A stretch of DNA of 52,712 bases from an uncultured Spirochaetales bacterium (GTDB taxonomy: Bacteria; Spirochaetota; Spirochaetia; Sphaerochaetales; Sphaerochaetaceae), in the NCBI GenBank assembly GCA_944390025.1, contig CALXOK010000008.1:1-52712 (forward strand), given 5' to 3'. Made by a program: the position numbers and the translations under genes. Each line of letters starts with the position of its first letter. Within the stretch, counting starts at the first letter, position 1. The notes beneath the pieces are model-generated. The model was not told the origin of the DNA. It worked only from the letters and a program-made list of their open reading frames with translations, and did not search any database. This document shows positions 1 to 8,578 of the stretch, piece after piece.

Positions 1-39
1 CTTTCAAAAATCTTTCCGCTCTCTTCAGAGCGCTTTGTC

Positions 40-69
40 AATCTAGCACTTCCGCTTCGCTTGAGTCAA
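40..69 (-). promoter_or_regulatory. Outward-facing stable-RNA-type promoter at left edge
   Basis: Read on the minus strand there is a -35 TTGACT (64-69), an 18-nt spacer and an extended -10 TGC-TAGATT (40-45). The start would fall near position 33, followed by a leader containing a GCTCT/AGAGC hairpin and running out of the window. The layout closely matches the tRNA-Lys promoter at 1633-1662 (TTGACA, 18 nt, GC-TAGAGT), so an rRNA or tRNA operon to the left is likely. The downstream gene is not visible, so that is inference. I see no gene in 70-253. Confidence 0.5.
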
Positions 70-214
70 GAACTTTCCTGCTCTTTTCTCTCACTTTTTT
101 TGCTTCCGTGCCGGCCGTCTGGCCAACGATTGATGACTTTAACCTTGAAGAAAAAATTTGTAAAGGGGTTTATGAATTTTTTTTAAAATTTTGTATTCAA
201 ACTCAAAATCAGAA

Positions 215-243
215 TTGACATTACTTCATTAAAGGTTTAGAAA
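215..243 (+). promoter_or_regulatory. Promoter for MATE gene
   Basis: Consensus -35 TTGACA (215-220), 17-nt spacer and -10 TAGAAA (238-243). Transcription would start only a few bases before the ATG at 254, so the leader is very short. Confidence 0.5.
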
Positions 244-253
244 GCACTGCGAA

Positions 254-1612
254 ATGGACAAGAATATGACGAAGGGCTCTCCCTTCATGTTGCTGGTACA
301 GTTCAGCATTCCCCTTTTTATCGGCAATCTCTTCCAGCAGATTTACTCTATGGTGGACACGGTTGTTGTCGGACGCTTTGTCGGTGTTGATGCGCTGGCG
401 GCCCTTGGTGCTGTTAGCGGATTCAGCTTCATGGCAGTCGGTTTCGCTCAGGGACTCGGCTGCGGCTTTGCAGTTCTGGTAAGCCAGTGCTATGGAGCAA
501 AGGACGAAGACAGGATGAGAAAGGCCTATGCGATGAGTATCATCTCATCCGTTGTAGTAGGCGTCATCATGTCTTTGCTTTTCTTTGCTTTCTCAATGCC
601 GATGCTTGAGGCTGTAAACACTCCTTCAAACATAATCACGATGTCGAATGACTATATATCAGTAATATATCTTGGTCTGATTGCATCGGTCTTCTACAAC
701 CTCTTTTCTTCCATATTGAGAGCTGTCGGGGACAGCCGCAGTCCTCTGCTTTTCCTTCTCATTTCATCCGTGCTGAATGTTGTGCTGGACCTTTTCTTTG
801 TCCTTGTCATTCCTCTCGGCTGTCTTGGCGTCGCAATCGCGACAGTGATGTCCCAGGCAATCTCGGCAGTAATATCTTACATATATATAGCGAAGAAGCT
901 TCCGATGTTCCGCTTCAGGAAGGGAGATTTCAATCTTGATTTAAATATCATAAGAATTCTCCTGAAGATCGGGATTCCGGGTGCCGTGCAGTTCTCAGTC
1001 TGTGCTCTTGGAGTCATCATCGTCCAGATTGCAATCAACGATTTCGGAAGCGACATCGTAGCCGCATACTCCATCGGAGTGAAAATTGAGACTCTGCTCA
1101 GCCAGATGTTCACCGCTCTCGGCATGGCCATCAGTACCTATGCCGGACAGAATCTTGGAGCAGGAGAATACGACAGGATAAAGAAAGGCTTTATTGACTG
1201 CTTCATTCTCATTGTCATCTGGTCTGTCATATCATACCTGCTTTCCTTCTTCATCGCCGAGCCTCTTGCCCGTCTCTTCATTGACAGCAGCACGAACGAG
1301 CAGTCAGTCATTGACAATGCAATTGTCTATTTCGACATTGTCATCAGGTTCTTCATTCCGCTTGGCATGATATTCCTCTTCCGCACAGGCTGTCAGGGAC
1401 TTGGAAGCGGAGCCATTCCTATGATCAGCTCCGCCACCGAGCTTATCGCAAGAATCATCGCGGCATTCACGCTCCCAATCTGGTTCGGTTATGCCGGAGT
1501 CTGCTATGCAAGCCCTGTCGCATGGGTCTGTGCCGCCGTTATTCTCCCTGTGTGCTATTTCATGCAGATGAAGGGAATAAGGAAAAAACTCGCTCATGGA
1601 TGTCAAATGTGA
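254..1612 (+). CDS. MATE family multidrug/cation antiporter
   Basis: This is a 452-residue, very hydrophobic protein with the N-terminal signature of the MATE (NorM/DinF-like) exporters: a TKGSP motif at residues 6-10, then FSIPLFIGNLFQQIYSMVDT, and about twelve membrane segments in two similar halves. The length is normal for the family. It sits in the inner membrane and should use a sodium or proton gradient to expel cationic drugs or metabolites; the substrate cannot be read from the sequence. The ATG at 254 fits the family N-terminus, although no good ribosome binding site precedes it and the promoter lies almost directly upstream. A hairpin plus T-run overlaps the 3' end, so it is probably monocistronic. 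Confidence 0.9.
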   Translation: MDKNMTKGSPFMLLVQFSIPLFIGNLFQQIYSMVDTVVVGRFVGVDALAALGAVSGFSFMAVGFAQGLGCGFAVLVSQCYGAKDEDRMRKAYAMSIISSVVVGVIMSLLFFAFSMPMLEAVNTPSNIITMSNDYISVIYLGLIASVFYNLFSSILRAVGDSRSPLLFLLISSVLNVVLDLFFVLVIPLGCLGVAIATVMSQAISAVISYIYIAKKLPMFRFRKGDFNLDLNIIRILLKIGIPGAVQFSVCALGVIIVQIAINDFGSDIVAAYSIGVKIETLLSQMFTALGMAISTYAGQNLGAGEYDRIKKGFIDCFILIVIWSVISYLLSFFIAEPLARLFIDSSTNEQSVIDNAIVYFDIVIRFFIPLGMIFLFRTGCQGLGSGAIPMISSATELIARIIAAFTLPIWFGYAGVCYASPVAWVCAAVILPVCYFMQMKGIRKKLAHGCQM

Positions 1613-1619
1613 GTTTTTT
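1583..1619 (+). terminator. Terminator overlapping MATE 3' end
   Basis: AAAAAACTC (1583-1591) pairs with GAGTTTTTT (1611-1619), with extra CAT/ATG pairing inside. The stem includes the last codons of the MATE gene and ends in six Ts. Confidence 0.5.
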
Positions 1620-1632
1620 ATCGGCTTCACTG

Positions 1633-1662
1633 TTGACACACGTCTTGTTTTTTTGCTAGAGT
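1633..1662 (+). promoter_or_regulatory. tRNA operon promoter
   Basis: -35 TTGACA (1633-1638), 18-nt spacer ending in TTTGC, and -10 TAGAGT (1657-1662). It lies 16 nt before the 5' end of tRNA-Lys and probably drives both tRNA genes. Confidence 0.65.
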
Positions 1663-1677
1663 GACGCTCGTTGCATC

Positions 1678-1750
1678 GGGCCGCTAGCTCAGCAGGTAGA
1701 GCAACGCCCTTTTAAGGCGTGGGTCACTGGTTCGAATCCAGTGCGGCTCA
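1678..1750 (+). tRNA. tRNA-Lys (anticodon TTT)
   Basis: A full cloverleaf can be drawn. Acceptor strand GGGCCGC pairs with GCGGCTC (one G-T pair), the D stem is GCTC/GAGC, the anticodon stem ACGCC/GGCGT holds loop CTTTTAA, and the T stem ACTGG/CCAGT holds loop TTCGAAT. The discriminator base is A. CCA is not encoded. Length 73 nt. Confidence 0.97.
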
Positions 1751-1761
1751 TTGCCAGTATT

Positions 1762-1833
<72 letters not shown>

Positions 1834-1838
1834 CTTGG

Positions 1839-1868
1839 GGATCAGGATTTTCCTGGTCCTTTTTCTTT
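1839..1868 (+). terminator. Terminator of tRNA operon
   Basis: A 9-bp stem GGATCAGGA/TCCTGGTCC (one T-G pair) with a TTT loop is followed by a T-rich tract. Confidence 0.8.
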
Positions 1869-1918
1869 CTCATTATTTTTCTTGACACTTTTAGCCAGTT
1901 TTGTAAAAATCCCTGATT

Positions 1919-3292
1919 ATGAACAGTGAATACTCATCTTTAAGAAAACAGATGCAGGAATACTTCGACAGCGGGGCCACTCTGAGTGTCTCTGTACGCT
2001 GTGCGAATCTGAGAAAACTGAAATCTGTCCTGAAAAAATGGGAAAGCAGGCTGAATGAGGCAATTTACGCTGATCTCAACAAAAGTGTCTTTGAGAACTA
2101 TGAGACAGAGCTTGGTATTGTCCAGGCCGAGATTACCCATACTTTGAGACATATCCGCAAGTGGGCAAAGCCTGTACACGTCTCAACTCCTCTTGCCCAT
2201 TTCCCATCTTCCTCTTATATCCTGAAGCAGCCGAAGGGAGTCGTGCTTGTCATGAGTCCGTGGAACTACCCTATACAGCTGTCTCTCGTTCCGCTTGCCT
2301 GCGCACTTGCCGCCGGATGCTGCGTGCTTCTCAAACCGTCACGATACAGTGAAAACACTAGCAGAACGCTCAAAGAGATGTTCGATCAGGAGTTTGACCA
2401 CCGTCTTGTCAGTGTTGTTGAAGGCGGTCATCAGGCGAATGAGGACCTTCTTCAGCTGAAATGGGACCATATTTTCTTCACAGGAAGTCCGACAGTCGGA
2501 AAGATTGTCATGCAGGCGGCTGCCAAACAGCTAACTCCTGTGACTCTTGAGCTTGGAGGAAAGAGCCCGTGCATCATTGACGGCACTGTCAGCATGAAGA
2601 CTGCGGCTACCCGTCTGGCCTGGGGTAAGTTCCTCAATGCGGGTCAGACCTGTGTCGCACCGGACTATCTTCTCATTGACGAAAGATTCAAACAGGAATT
2701 CATAAAAGAATTCAGGAAGGCATCCGACAGGCTTTATCCGGAAGGTATCAATGACAGGAATCTGGGAAAGATAATCAACAGAAAGCACTTTGACCGTCTT
2801 TGCGGACTGCTGGAGAACCAGACTGTTGCCTATGGAGGCCAGAGGGATGAGAAGTCACTGAAGATTGCGCCTACTCTTCTGACAGATGTCTCGCCAGACA
2901 GCCCGATAATGCAGGAGGAGATTTTCGGTCCTGTTCTGCCTGTCCTCACTTACAGGACTTTCGATGAAGTCATCACTTTCATCCGCTCAAGGGAAAAGCC
3001 TCTTGCCCTCTATATCTTCAGCAAGGACAGTGAGCATATAAGGCAGGTCCAGTCGAAGCTCACTTACGGCGGTGGCTGTGTCAACGACACGATTGTCCAC
3101 CTTTCAAACCCGTCAATGCCATTCGGCGGAGTCGGAGCTTCCGGTATGGGAAGCTACCATGCAAAACAGGGTTTTGACACATTCACTCATGAAAAGAGCA
3201 CGTTAAAAAAAGCGCTCTGGCTTGATTTGCCGGTACGCTATCCTCCATACGACAACCGCCTGATGGGGCTGTTGAAACTTCTCTTGAAATAA
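1919..3292 (+). CDS. Aldehyde dehydrogenase (ALDH3-like)
   Basis: This 457-residue protein oxidises an aldehyde to its acid with NAD(P). It shows the ALDH fold markers in order: SPWNYPIQL, FTGSPTVGK (nucleotide-binding turn), LELGGKSP with the general-base Glu, and NAGQTCVAPDYLL with the catalytic Cys, then QEEIFGPVLPV. The absence of long N- and C-terminal extensions and the APDYLL wording place it in the ALDH3/fatty-aldehyde group rather than the 500-residue ALDH1/2 group. The C-terminus is hydrophobic and basic, which might touch membrane. TTGACA at 1882-1887 and an A-rich -10 near 1904-1909 put the transcript start close to the ATG. It is 12 nt from the TPR gene and likely shares an operon with it. 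The substrate is unknown. Confidence 0.92.
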   Translation: MNSEYSSLRKQMQEYFDSGATLSVSVRCANLRKLKSVLKKWESRLNEAIYADLNKSVFENYETELGIVQAEITHTLRHIRKWAKPVHVSTPLAHFPSSSYILKQPKGVVLVMSPWNYPIQLSLVPLACALAAGCCVLLKPSRYSENTSRTLKEMFDQEFDHRLVSVVEGGHQANEDLLQLKWDHIFFTGSPTVGKIVMQAAAKQLTPVTLELGGKSPCIIDGTVSMKTAATRLAWGKFLNAGQTCVAPDYLLIDERFKQEFIKEFRKASDRLYPEGINDRNLGKIINRKHFDRLCGLLENQTVAYGGQRDEKSLKIAPTLLTDVSPDSPIMQEEIFGPVLPVLTYRTFDEVITFIRSREKPLALYIFSKDSEHIRQVQSKLTYGGGCVNDTIVHLSNPSMPFGGVGASGMGSYHAKQGFDTFTHEKSTLKKALWLDLPVRYPPYDNRLMGLLKLLLK

Positions 3293-3304
3293 GGAAAAGG
3301 AATT

Positions 3305-4201
3305 ATGAGAAAGATTACTGCGATTCTGCTGGCCCTTCTGATGACCAGCTGCATCTGGGCTGCTTTTGATGCGGCCTATTCGGATTATCAGTTCTACAAT
3401 CTTGAGGATTTCGATACTGATATGGCATATCTTGAATCCTCTCTTGACAGCGCAGCTGATGATGAGGAGAAAGCCGCAATCCTCTGGAGACAGGCCCGCA
3501 ACGTGCTGAAGGTCACAGATCTGATTGACGAAGAGAATGAGGATGCCCGACTTGAGGGCTATTCCAGAAGCCAGGAGCTTGCCCAGGAGTCAGTTGACAC
3601 CTTCCCCACAGCAGACGGCTATCACTGGCTGAGCTCTTCAATCGGACGCATAGGCCAGGTCAATGGCCCGCTTAACAGCCTCAATCAGGCTGAACCGATG
3701 AGGGATCTGATTGAAATCGTGCAGAATGACTTCAACAGCGACATGTCTGATTCCTGGTATGTGCTTGGTCTGCTTTACAACCAGCTTCCTGGCGTGATCA
3801 GCTTCGGAAACGATAACTATGCAATAAGCTACATGCGCCGCTGCATCGACACACAGGACAATGTGAACCGCATGAACCTGACAAACTACCTTGAGCTCGC
3901 CTGCCAGCTTTATGACAGAGACTGGGATGCTTCAAAGAGAGCCAAGGAAGCTGACAAGATGGAAAAGAAGTACAATAAGGAATCCGTACCCACAGATAAG
4001 ATGAAATATTATGAAGGACGGGACGGACGCGATACGAAACCCTTCTACTCCACAGTCACAATCGGCCAGATGTCTGACAGACAGGAAGCCGCGATGCTGT
4101 GCCAGTATGCAATGGCTGTTTACGCATCAAGACCGGCTCCTCTTCAATCTGACACTGAGGTGTATGAGGATATTGTAGAATTCTACAACAGCATCATCTG
4201 A
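3305..4201 (+). CDS. TPR-type lipoprotein or secreted protein, TatT-like
   Basis: The first 20 residues form a signal peptide ending LLMTSC, a loose spirochaete-style lipobox, so the 298-residue product is probably a periplasmic lipoprotein. The body is helical, with tetratricopeptide-like stretches such as YHWLSSSIGRIGQV and WYVLGLLYNQLPGVISFG. This spacing resembles TatT, the T-component of spirochaete TRAP transporters, and the RMD1-like TPR group. No TRAP permease is nearby, so a transport role is only a possibility. AGGAAAAGG precedes the ATG well. It follows the aldehyde dehydrogenase by 12 nt and is closed by a strong terminator. Family assignment is tentative. Confidence 0.6.
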   Translation: MRKITAILLALLMTSCIWAAFDAAYSDYQFYNLEDFDTDMAYLESSLDSAADDEEKAAILWRQARNVLKVTDLIDEENEDARLEGYSRSQELAQESVDTFPTADGYHWLSSSIGRIGQVNGPLNSLNQAEPMRDLIEIVQNDFNSDMSDSWYVLGLLYNQLPGVISFGNDNYAISYMRRCIDTQDNVNRMNLTNYLELACQLYDRDWDASKRAKEADKMEKKYNKESVPTDKMKYYEGRDGRDTKPFYSTVTIGQMSDRQEAAMLCQYAMAVYASRPAPLQSDTEVYEDIVEFYNSII

Positions 4202-4220
4202 ACAAACCAAAAAAGCATCA

Positions 4221-4248
4221 CAGCAGCTGGAAACAGCTGCTGTTTTTC
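4221..4248 (+). terminator. Strong intrinsic terminator
   Basis: A perfect 9-bp stem CAGCAGCTG/CAGCTGCTG with a GAAA tetraloop is followed by TTTTTC. It ends the ALDH-TPR operon. Confidence 0.93.
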
Positions 4249-4298
4249 AGCATTTCCGTCTTTAACATTTTTTTCGTTTGTGGAATGATTTTCCTGTC

Positions 4299-5576
4299 AT
4301 GGAATTTTTCAAGGCAGAGCATCAGTACTGGCCGGGCCAGCTTGCAAGAGGACTTTTCACGGGCCTTCTGACAGGGCTTGTCATCAGTCTGTATTCACAG
4401 GCGGTCTTCCTTGCAGGAGAGCTAAATCAGAGCTATCCGTTTCTTGTGCTCTTCATTCCGCTTGCCGCCGTGCTGACCCAGTATCTTTTCAAGCTCTCAG
4501 GTGAACGCTTCCGCTCTTCCACAGTCAGCGCCATTGACGAAATAAACAACCACCGTAATAAGGACCACAGAAACTGGGCGGAGAGCCAGATTCCTGACAA
4601 CATAACTCCTCGCATGGGCCTTATAGCCTTCCTTGGTGCAATGCTCACTCACATAAGCGGTGCCTCCGGGGGCAAGGAAGGAGCCGGTGTACAGATCGGT
4701 CTTTCGTGCGCGTCCGTAATCGAGAGGGCTGAGGTGAGAATCAACAGGCTCAAGCAGAAGGAGCATGACAACAGAAGCGACTACTATCTGATGTGCGGGG
4801 CTGCAGCTGCTTTCAGCTCGCTTTTCAACGCCCCTGTCGCAGGAGTTCTTTTCGGAACGCAGCTGGCAAGCCCGAAAGCCACAAGGCTCGATGCCTACCT
4901 GCCTTGCATTGCCGCATCCTACAGCTCGATGCTCGTCAGCCAGGCCACTGGCTGTCATGTGCTTGAAATACCGTCCTACCTTCCTCTGGCATTTGATGCA
5001 AGGACATTCATCGGGGTCGTGGTTTTCGCTGTCCTCACAGGGCTGTATGCCCGTCTTTTCTGCTTTGTGATTCATAAACTCAGGGATTTTTTCCGCAAGC
5101 ACATAAAGAATGCTTACATAGTCGTTCTCATTCCATCACTGCTTCTGCTAGCCGCCTCCCTCATCACATACTTCTTTCTCGGCACCTTCCGCTATAACGG
5201 ACTGGGAGGTGATTTGCTTTATGAGCTTATTATCGGGGATGCGAATCATATTGACGATGTCATCAAACTGCTTATGGTAAGCCTTACCTTCGCCTCCGGC
5301 TTTGTCGGCGGAGAGGTTGTGCCTTTGATGATTGTCGGGGCAGGCTTCGGCATGAGCGTGGCAAGCCTTCTGAATCTTCCGGGGGCCGCATTCGCAGTGC
5401 TTGGATCCGTCGGCATGCTCAGCGGGGGGACAAACCTTCCGCTTGTCTGCGTGGCACTTGGCATGGAACTTTACAAATATTCGGAGCCTTCGCTCCTTTT
5501 CATAATGTGCACTCTTTCCTTCATCGCCTCCGGCAAGGGAGGAATCTACGCGCATCAGAAACTTCCTTACAGATAA
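4299..5576 (+). CDS. ClC family chloride channel/antiporter
   Basis: About ten membrane segments and two ClC signatures identify this 425-residue protein. GASGGKEGAGVQIG carries the gating glutamate within GKEG (GREGP in E. coli ClcA), and FNAPVAGVLFGTQ follows. A later GGTNLPLVCVALGMEL matches the C-terminal half. The first classical motif, GSGIP, is not evident, so this is a divergent member. Whether it moves chloride, fluoride or another anion cannot be told. I start at the ATG at 4299; an upstream TTG (4278) is possible but has no ribosome binding site. The cupin gene follows after 14 nt, so the two may be co-expressed. Confidence 0.85.
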   Translation: MEFFKAEHQYWPGQLARGLFTGLLTGLVISLYSQAVFLAGELNQSYPFLVLFIPLAAVLTQYLFKLSGERFRSSTVSAIDEINNHRNKDHRNWAESQIPDNITPRMGLIAFLGAMLTHISGASGGKEGAGVQIGLSCASVIERAEVRINRLKQKEHDNRSDYYLMCGAAAAFSSLFNAPVAGVLFGTQLASPKATRLDAYLPCIAASYSSMLVSQATGCHVLEIPSYLPLAFDARTFIGVVVFAVLTGLYARLFCFVIHKLRDFFRKHIKNAYIVVLIPSLLLLAASLITYFFLGTFRYNGLGGDLLYELIIGDANHIDDVIKLLMVSLTFASGFVGGEVVPLMIVGAGFGMSVASLLNLPGAAFAVLGSVGMLSGGTNLPLVCVALGMELYKYSEPSLLFIMCTLSFIASGKGGIYAHQKLPYR

Positions 5577-5590
5577 CGGAGAGAAATAAA

Positions 5591-5929
5591 ATGGAAAAAA
5601 TTCGCAATGCCTTCTTTTCTGCAGACTGCCCTGTACGTGAGGCAGGAGATGGTGTCACAAGACAGGTCCTTTCTCATTGTGACAATCTGATGATCTGCCG
5701 CATGCACTTCAAGAAAGGTGCAGTCGGAGCACTTCACAGCCATGTTCATGAGCAGATGTCCTATGTGATCAGCGGACGCTTCGAGTTCACAATCGGAGAC
5801 GAGAAATACACAGTAAGCGCAGGTGACACGCTCTACAAGCAGAGCGGCATCACACACGGCTGCGTCTGCCTCGAAGAAGGTGAGCTTATTGATGTTTTCA
5901 CTCCGCAGAGAGAAGACTTCCTCGGCTGA
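5591..5929 (+). CDS. Small single-domain cupin protein
   Basis: This is a 112-residue protein with one cupin barrel. The metal-binding pattern is GALHSHVHEQMSYVISG (His, His, Glu) with a later His in QSGITHGCVCLEEGE, so a divalent metal ion can be bound. Similar stand-alone cupins act as sugar or auxin-like isomerases, sensors or dioxygenase relatives, and the exact role is open. GGAGAG lies 9 nt before the ATG. It is 14 nt after the ClC gene and probably in its transcript. Confidence 0.85.
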   Translation: MEKIRNAFFSADCPVREAGDGVTRQVLSHCDNLMICRMHFKKGAVGALHSHVHEQMSYVISGRFEFTIGDEKYTVSAGDTLYKQSGITHGCVCLEEGELIDVFTPQREDFLG

Positions 5930-5940
5930 GAAAAGTGCCT

Positions 5941-5968
5941 TTAACAAAGACAGATAATCTGGTATTTT
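5941..5968 (+). promoter_or_regulatory. Promoter of first EF-G gene (leaderless type)
   Basis: -35 TTAACA (5941-5946), 16-nt spacer and -10 TATTTT (5963-5968). The predicted start is at or next to the ATG at 5976, and no Shine-Dalgarno sequence is present. Confidence 0.45.
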
Positions 5969-5975
5969 TCAACCC

Positions 5976-8003
5976 ATGAGCGAAAAAGAAATCAGGAACA
6001 TCGGCATCATGGCTCACATCGATGCCGGCAAGACAACGACTACAGAAAGAATCCTTTACTATACAGGCGAGAATCATAAAATCGGTGAAGTCGACAACGG
6101 AGAAGCGACGATGGACTGGATGAAGCAGGAACAGGACAGAGGCATCACAATCACCTCTGCCGCAACAACCTGCTTCTGGAGAGACTGCCAGATTAACATC
6201 ATCGACACTCCGGGTCACGTGGACTTCACTGCCGAGGTTGAGCGCTCTCTGAGGGTTCTTGACGGTGCTGTAGGAGTCTTCTGCGCAGTTGGCGGCGTTG
6301 AGCCTCAGACAGAGACCGTATGGGCTCAGGCTGACAACTATGCCATTCCGAGAATCGCTTTCATAAACAAAATGGACCGTCTCGGTGCTGATTTCTATTC
6401 AGTGCTCGAACAGATGAGGACGAAACTCAATGAGCATCCGGTTCCGCTCTTCCTGCCTGTCGGAGCCGAGTCTGATTTCAGGGGAATCATCTCGCTTCTG
6501 GAGATGAAAATGCTCACATTCAGCAGTGAGGACAAGGGAAGCACAATCACGAAGACAGATATTCCTGCAGACATGCTCGACAAGGCAAATGAATGGAAGG
6601 AGAAGCTGATTGACGAATGCGCATCCTACTCGGATGAGATTACGGAACTTTACTTCGACGGACAGCCCATTCCTTCAGAAATGATTCTCTCCACACTGCG
6701 TAAGTGCACTCTCGAGCGCAAGCTTCTTCCTGTCTTTGTAGGCTCCTCACTGAAGAACATAGGTGTACAGACAGTTCTTGACGGAGTCGTTGACCTGCTC
6801 CCCTGCCCTGATGAGGTTCCGCCAATCAAGGCCTACTGGGAGAAAAAGGACAAGGATGTTGAGATTATCAATGATGAGAAAGGTCCGCTTCTCGGACTTA
6901 TCTTCAAGATTCAGGTTGACCCTCAGGCAGGTCCGATGTGTTTCATCCGCATCTATTCAGGCGTGCTCAAGAAAGGAATCAGCGTCTACAACATCACGAA
7001 AAAGAAAAAAGACAGGGTCAACAGGCTTGTCAGAATGCATGCGGACCGCACGCAGGAACTTTCCGAGCTCAAGGCCGGGGATATCGGTGTGATTGTCGGC
7101 TTCCGTTTCGCCCAGACCGGAGACACAATCGGAAGCGAGGGTGCTCCTTACCTTCTTGAGAAGATGCACTTCCCCAATCCTGTCATCTCCGTTGCGATTG
7201 AGGCCCGGAGCACAAGTGACCAGGACAAGCTGCGCAAGGCACTTGAGGTCCTTTCTCAGGAGGATCCGACATTCACTTACAAGGATGATGCCGAGACCGG
7301 TCAGCTTGTCATCTCAGGCATGGGAGAACTTCATCTTGATGTCCTTACTACAAGAATAAAGGACGACATGAAGATTGATGTCCGTGTCGGCTCTCCTCAG
7401 GTCTCTTACAGGGAGTGCATCCGCTCCTCCTGTGAGGACACATTCATCTTCGACAGGACAATCGCCGGCAAGGAGAACCATGCATCGCTCACCCTCGCAG
7501 TCAGACCGGTCGATGACAGAAGCGGCAACAGAGTCAGCATCTCTGCATCCACAGACGGTATTCCAGAGGAAATTCTGGAGGCTGTCAGAAACGGTCTCGA
7601 TGGCGCATTGAAAAGCGGAATCAAGTTCGGTTACGAATGCACTGACATTGATGTCGATGTCAAGGCTATCGGATACGATGAGCTCACTACGACAGAGGTT
7701 GCTGCTGAAAGCTGTGCCGCCCTCGCCTTTGACCAGGTGTGCCAGAAAGCCGATCCCGTGCTCATGGAGCCGGTGATGAGCGTCAAGGTCGCATCCCCGA
7801 GCCAGTATATCGGAGATGTCATCTCCTCCATCACTGCAAGAGGCGGAATCGTACAGTCAATGGAGTCAAGACCAGCAACTGATATCATCACCTGCGAGTG
7901 TCCACTTTCGAAGATGTTCGGCTACACAACAGTGCTGCGTTCATCGACTCAGGGCAGAGGCACTTTCAGCATGGAATTCAGCCATTACGCTGAAAAAAAC
8001 TGA
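5976..8003 (+). CDS. fusA: Elongation factor G, spdEFG2-like (ribosome recycling/translocation GTPase)
   Basis: This 675-residue translational GTPase has an intact G domain: AHIDAGKT (13-20, P-loop), [11 protein letters not shown] (switch I), DTPGH and NKMD. EF-G domains II-V follow to the end. The start [20 protein letters not shown] strongly resembles the spirochaete EF-G2 branch (Borrelia BB0691 type), which is linked to ribosome recycling with RRF; the main translocase is a different branch. That assignment comes from memory of the N-terminal wording and needs a tree. It lies downstream of the cupin but has its own promoter. A second, more divergent EF-G lies 576 bp further on. Confidence 0.93.
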   Translation: MSEKEIRNIGIMAHIDAGKTTTTERILYYTGENHKIGEVDNGEATMDWMKQEQDRGITITSAATTCFWRDCQINIIDTPGHVDFTAEVERSLRVLDGAVGVFCAVGGVEPQTETVWAQADNYAIPRIAFINKMDRLGADFYSVLEQMRTKLNEHPVPLFLPVGAESDFRGIISLLEMKMLTFSSEDKGSTITKTDIPADMLDKANEWKEKLIDECASYSDEITELYFDGQPIPSEMILSTLRKCTLERKLLPVFVGSSLKNIGVQTVLDGVVDLLPCPDEVPPIKAYWEKKDKDVEIINDEKGPLLGLIFKIQVDPQAGPMCFIRIYSGVLKKGISVYNITKKKKDRVNRLVRMHADRTQELSELKAGDIGVIVGFRFAQTGDTIGSEGAPYLLEKMHFPNPVISVAIEARSTSDQDKLRKALEVLSQEDPTFTYKDDAETGQLVISGMGELHLDVLTTRIKDDMKIDVRVGSPQVSYRECIRSSCEDTFIFDRTIAGKENHASLTLAVRPVDDRSGNRVSISASTDGIPEEILEAVRNGLDGALKSGIKFGYECTDIDVDVKAIGYDELTTTEVAAESCAALAFDQVCQKADPVLMEPVMSVKVASPSQYIGDVISSITARGGIVQSMESRPATDIITCECPLSKMFGYTTVLRSSTQGRGTFSMEFSHYAEKN

Positions 8004-8005
8004 AC

Positions 8006-8035
8006 TTGCCGAAATAAAAATTTCCATTATATAAT
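8006..8035 (+). promoter_or_regulatory. Promoter of XRE regulator
   Basis: -35 TTGCCG (8006-8011), 18-nt spacer and consensus -10 TATAAT (8030-8035). The start near 8042 leaves a short leader that includes the ribosome binding site. Confidence 0.6.
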
Positions 8036-8068
8036 TCAGTTACAGACAACAATTTGAGGAGTACGGCA

Positions 8069-8392
8069 GTGGAGAAGAGTAATGGCCTTCAGGACGTTTT
8101 TGGACGAAATCTGAAAGAAAGGCGCAAGCAGATGGGTTTCACTCAGGGTGAGCTTGCAAGGAGAATCGGAGTTTCAACTTCCTTCGTGACAGAGATGGAA
8201 AAAGGAAGAAAGGCACCCTCCTTCGCTACAATTGAGAAGATTGCTGATGAGACCCAGGCTCCGGTATGGTCCTATTTCTGTGAAGGGGGCTTTGAAATCA
8301 AGAGCGAGGATGCAATGAATTATGAGCTCCTGAGATACCGGCTCAAACAGAATGTCTGTTCGGTGATTGACCAGACCATTACCGAGTGTTGA
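8069..8392 (+). CDS. XRE-family transcriptional regulator
   Basis: This is a 107-residue protein with one HTH_3 domain near residues 11-65. The segment LKERRKQMGFTQGELARRIG, followed by VSTSFVTEMEKGRKAPS, is a typical Cro/CI helix-turn-helix. The remaining 40 residues have no recognised ligand domain. I place the start at GTG 8069 because GAGGAG lies 7 nt upstream; the longer TTG frame at 8054 would contain that ribosome binding site. It has its own promoter and terminator and sits between two EF-G paralogues. Its target is unknown, and self-regulation is the default guess. Confidence 0.85.
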   Translation: MEKSNGLQDVFGRNLKERRKQMGFTQGELARRIGVSTSFVTEMEKGRKAPSFATIEKIADETQAPVWSYFCEGGFEIKSEDAMNYELLRYRLKQNVCSVIDQTITEC

Positions 8393-8460
8393 GCGCCTGA
8401 AAAAAACCTGTCTGACGGGTTAATGTGCGCACATGAAATCATGATTTTAAAATCCAGGTT

Positions 8461-8491
8461 CCGCCAGATAATACTTCTGGCGGACTCTTTT
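8461..8491 (+). terminator. Intrinsic terminator after XRE gene
   Basis: A perfect 8-bp stem CCGCCAGA/TCTGGCGG with a 7-nt loop is followed by ACTCTTTTTC. The rest of the 8393-8578 gap holds only the next promoter. Confidence 0.88.
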
Positions 8492-8514
8492 TCTTCCCCT
8501 TTCCGAAAAATTTT

Positions 8515-8543
8515 TTGACTTATGGGCTCTTGTGCCTTACCAT
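8515..8543 (+). promoter_or_regulatory. Promoter of second EF-G-like gene
   Basis: -35 TTGACT (8515-8520), 17-nt spacer and -10 TACCAT (8538-8543). The start near 8550 gives a leader of about 29 nt with an AGGAGG ribosome binding site. Confidence 0.55.
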
Positions 8544-8578
8544 TGTCTCATACGTTTTTATGGACAAAAGGAGGAAAT

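Noticed and set aside
4497..5102. 201-codon frame opposite the ClC gene
   Set aside because: Shadow frame of a conserved membrane protein; composition unlike a real protein.
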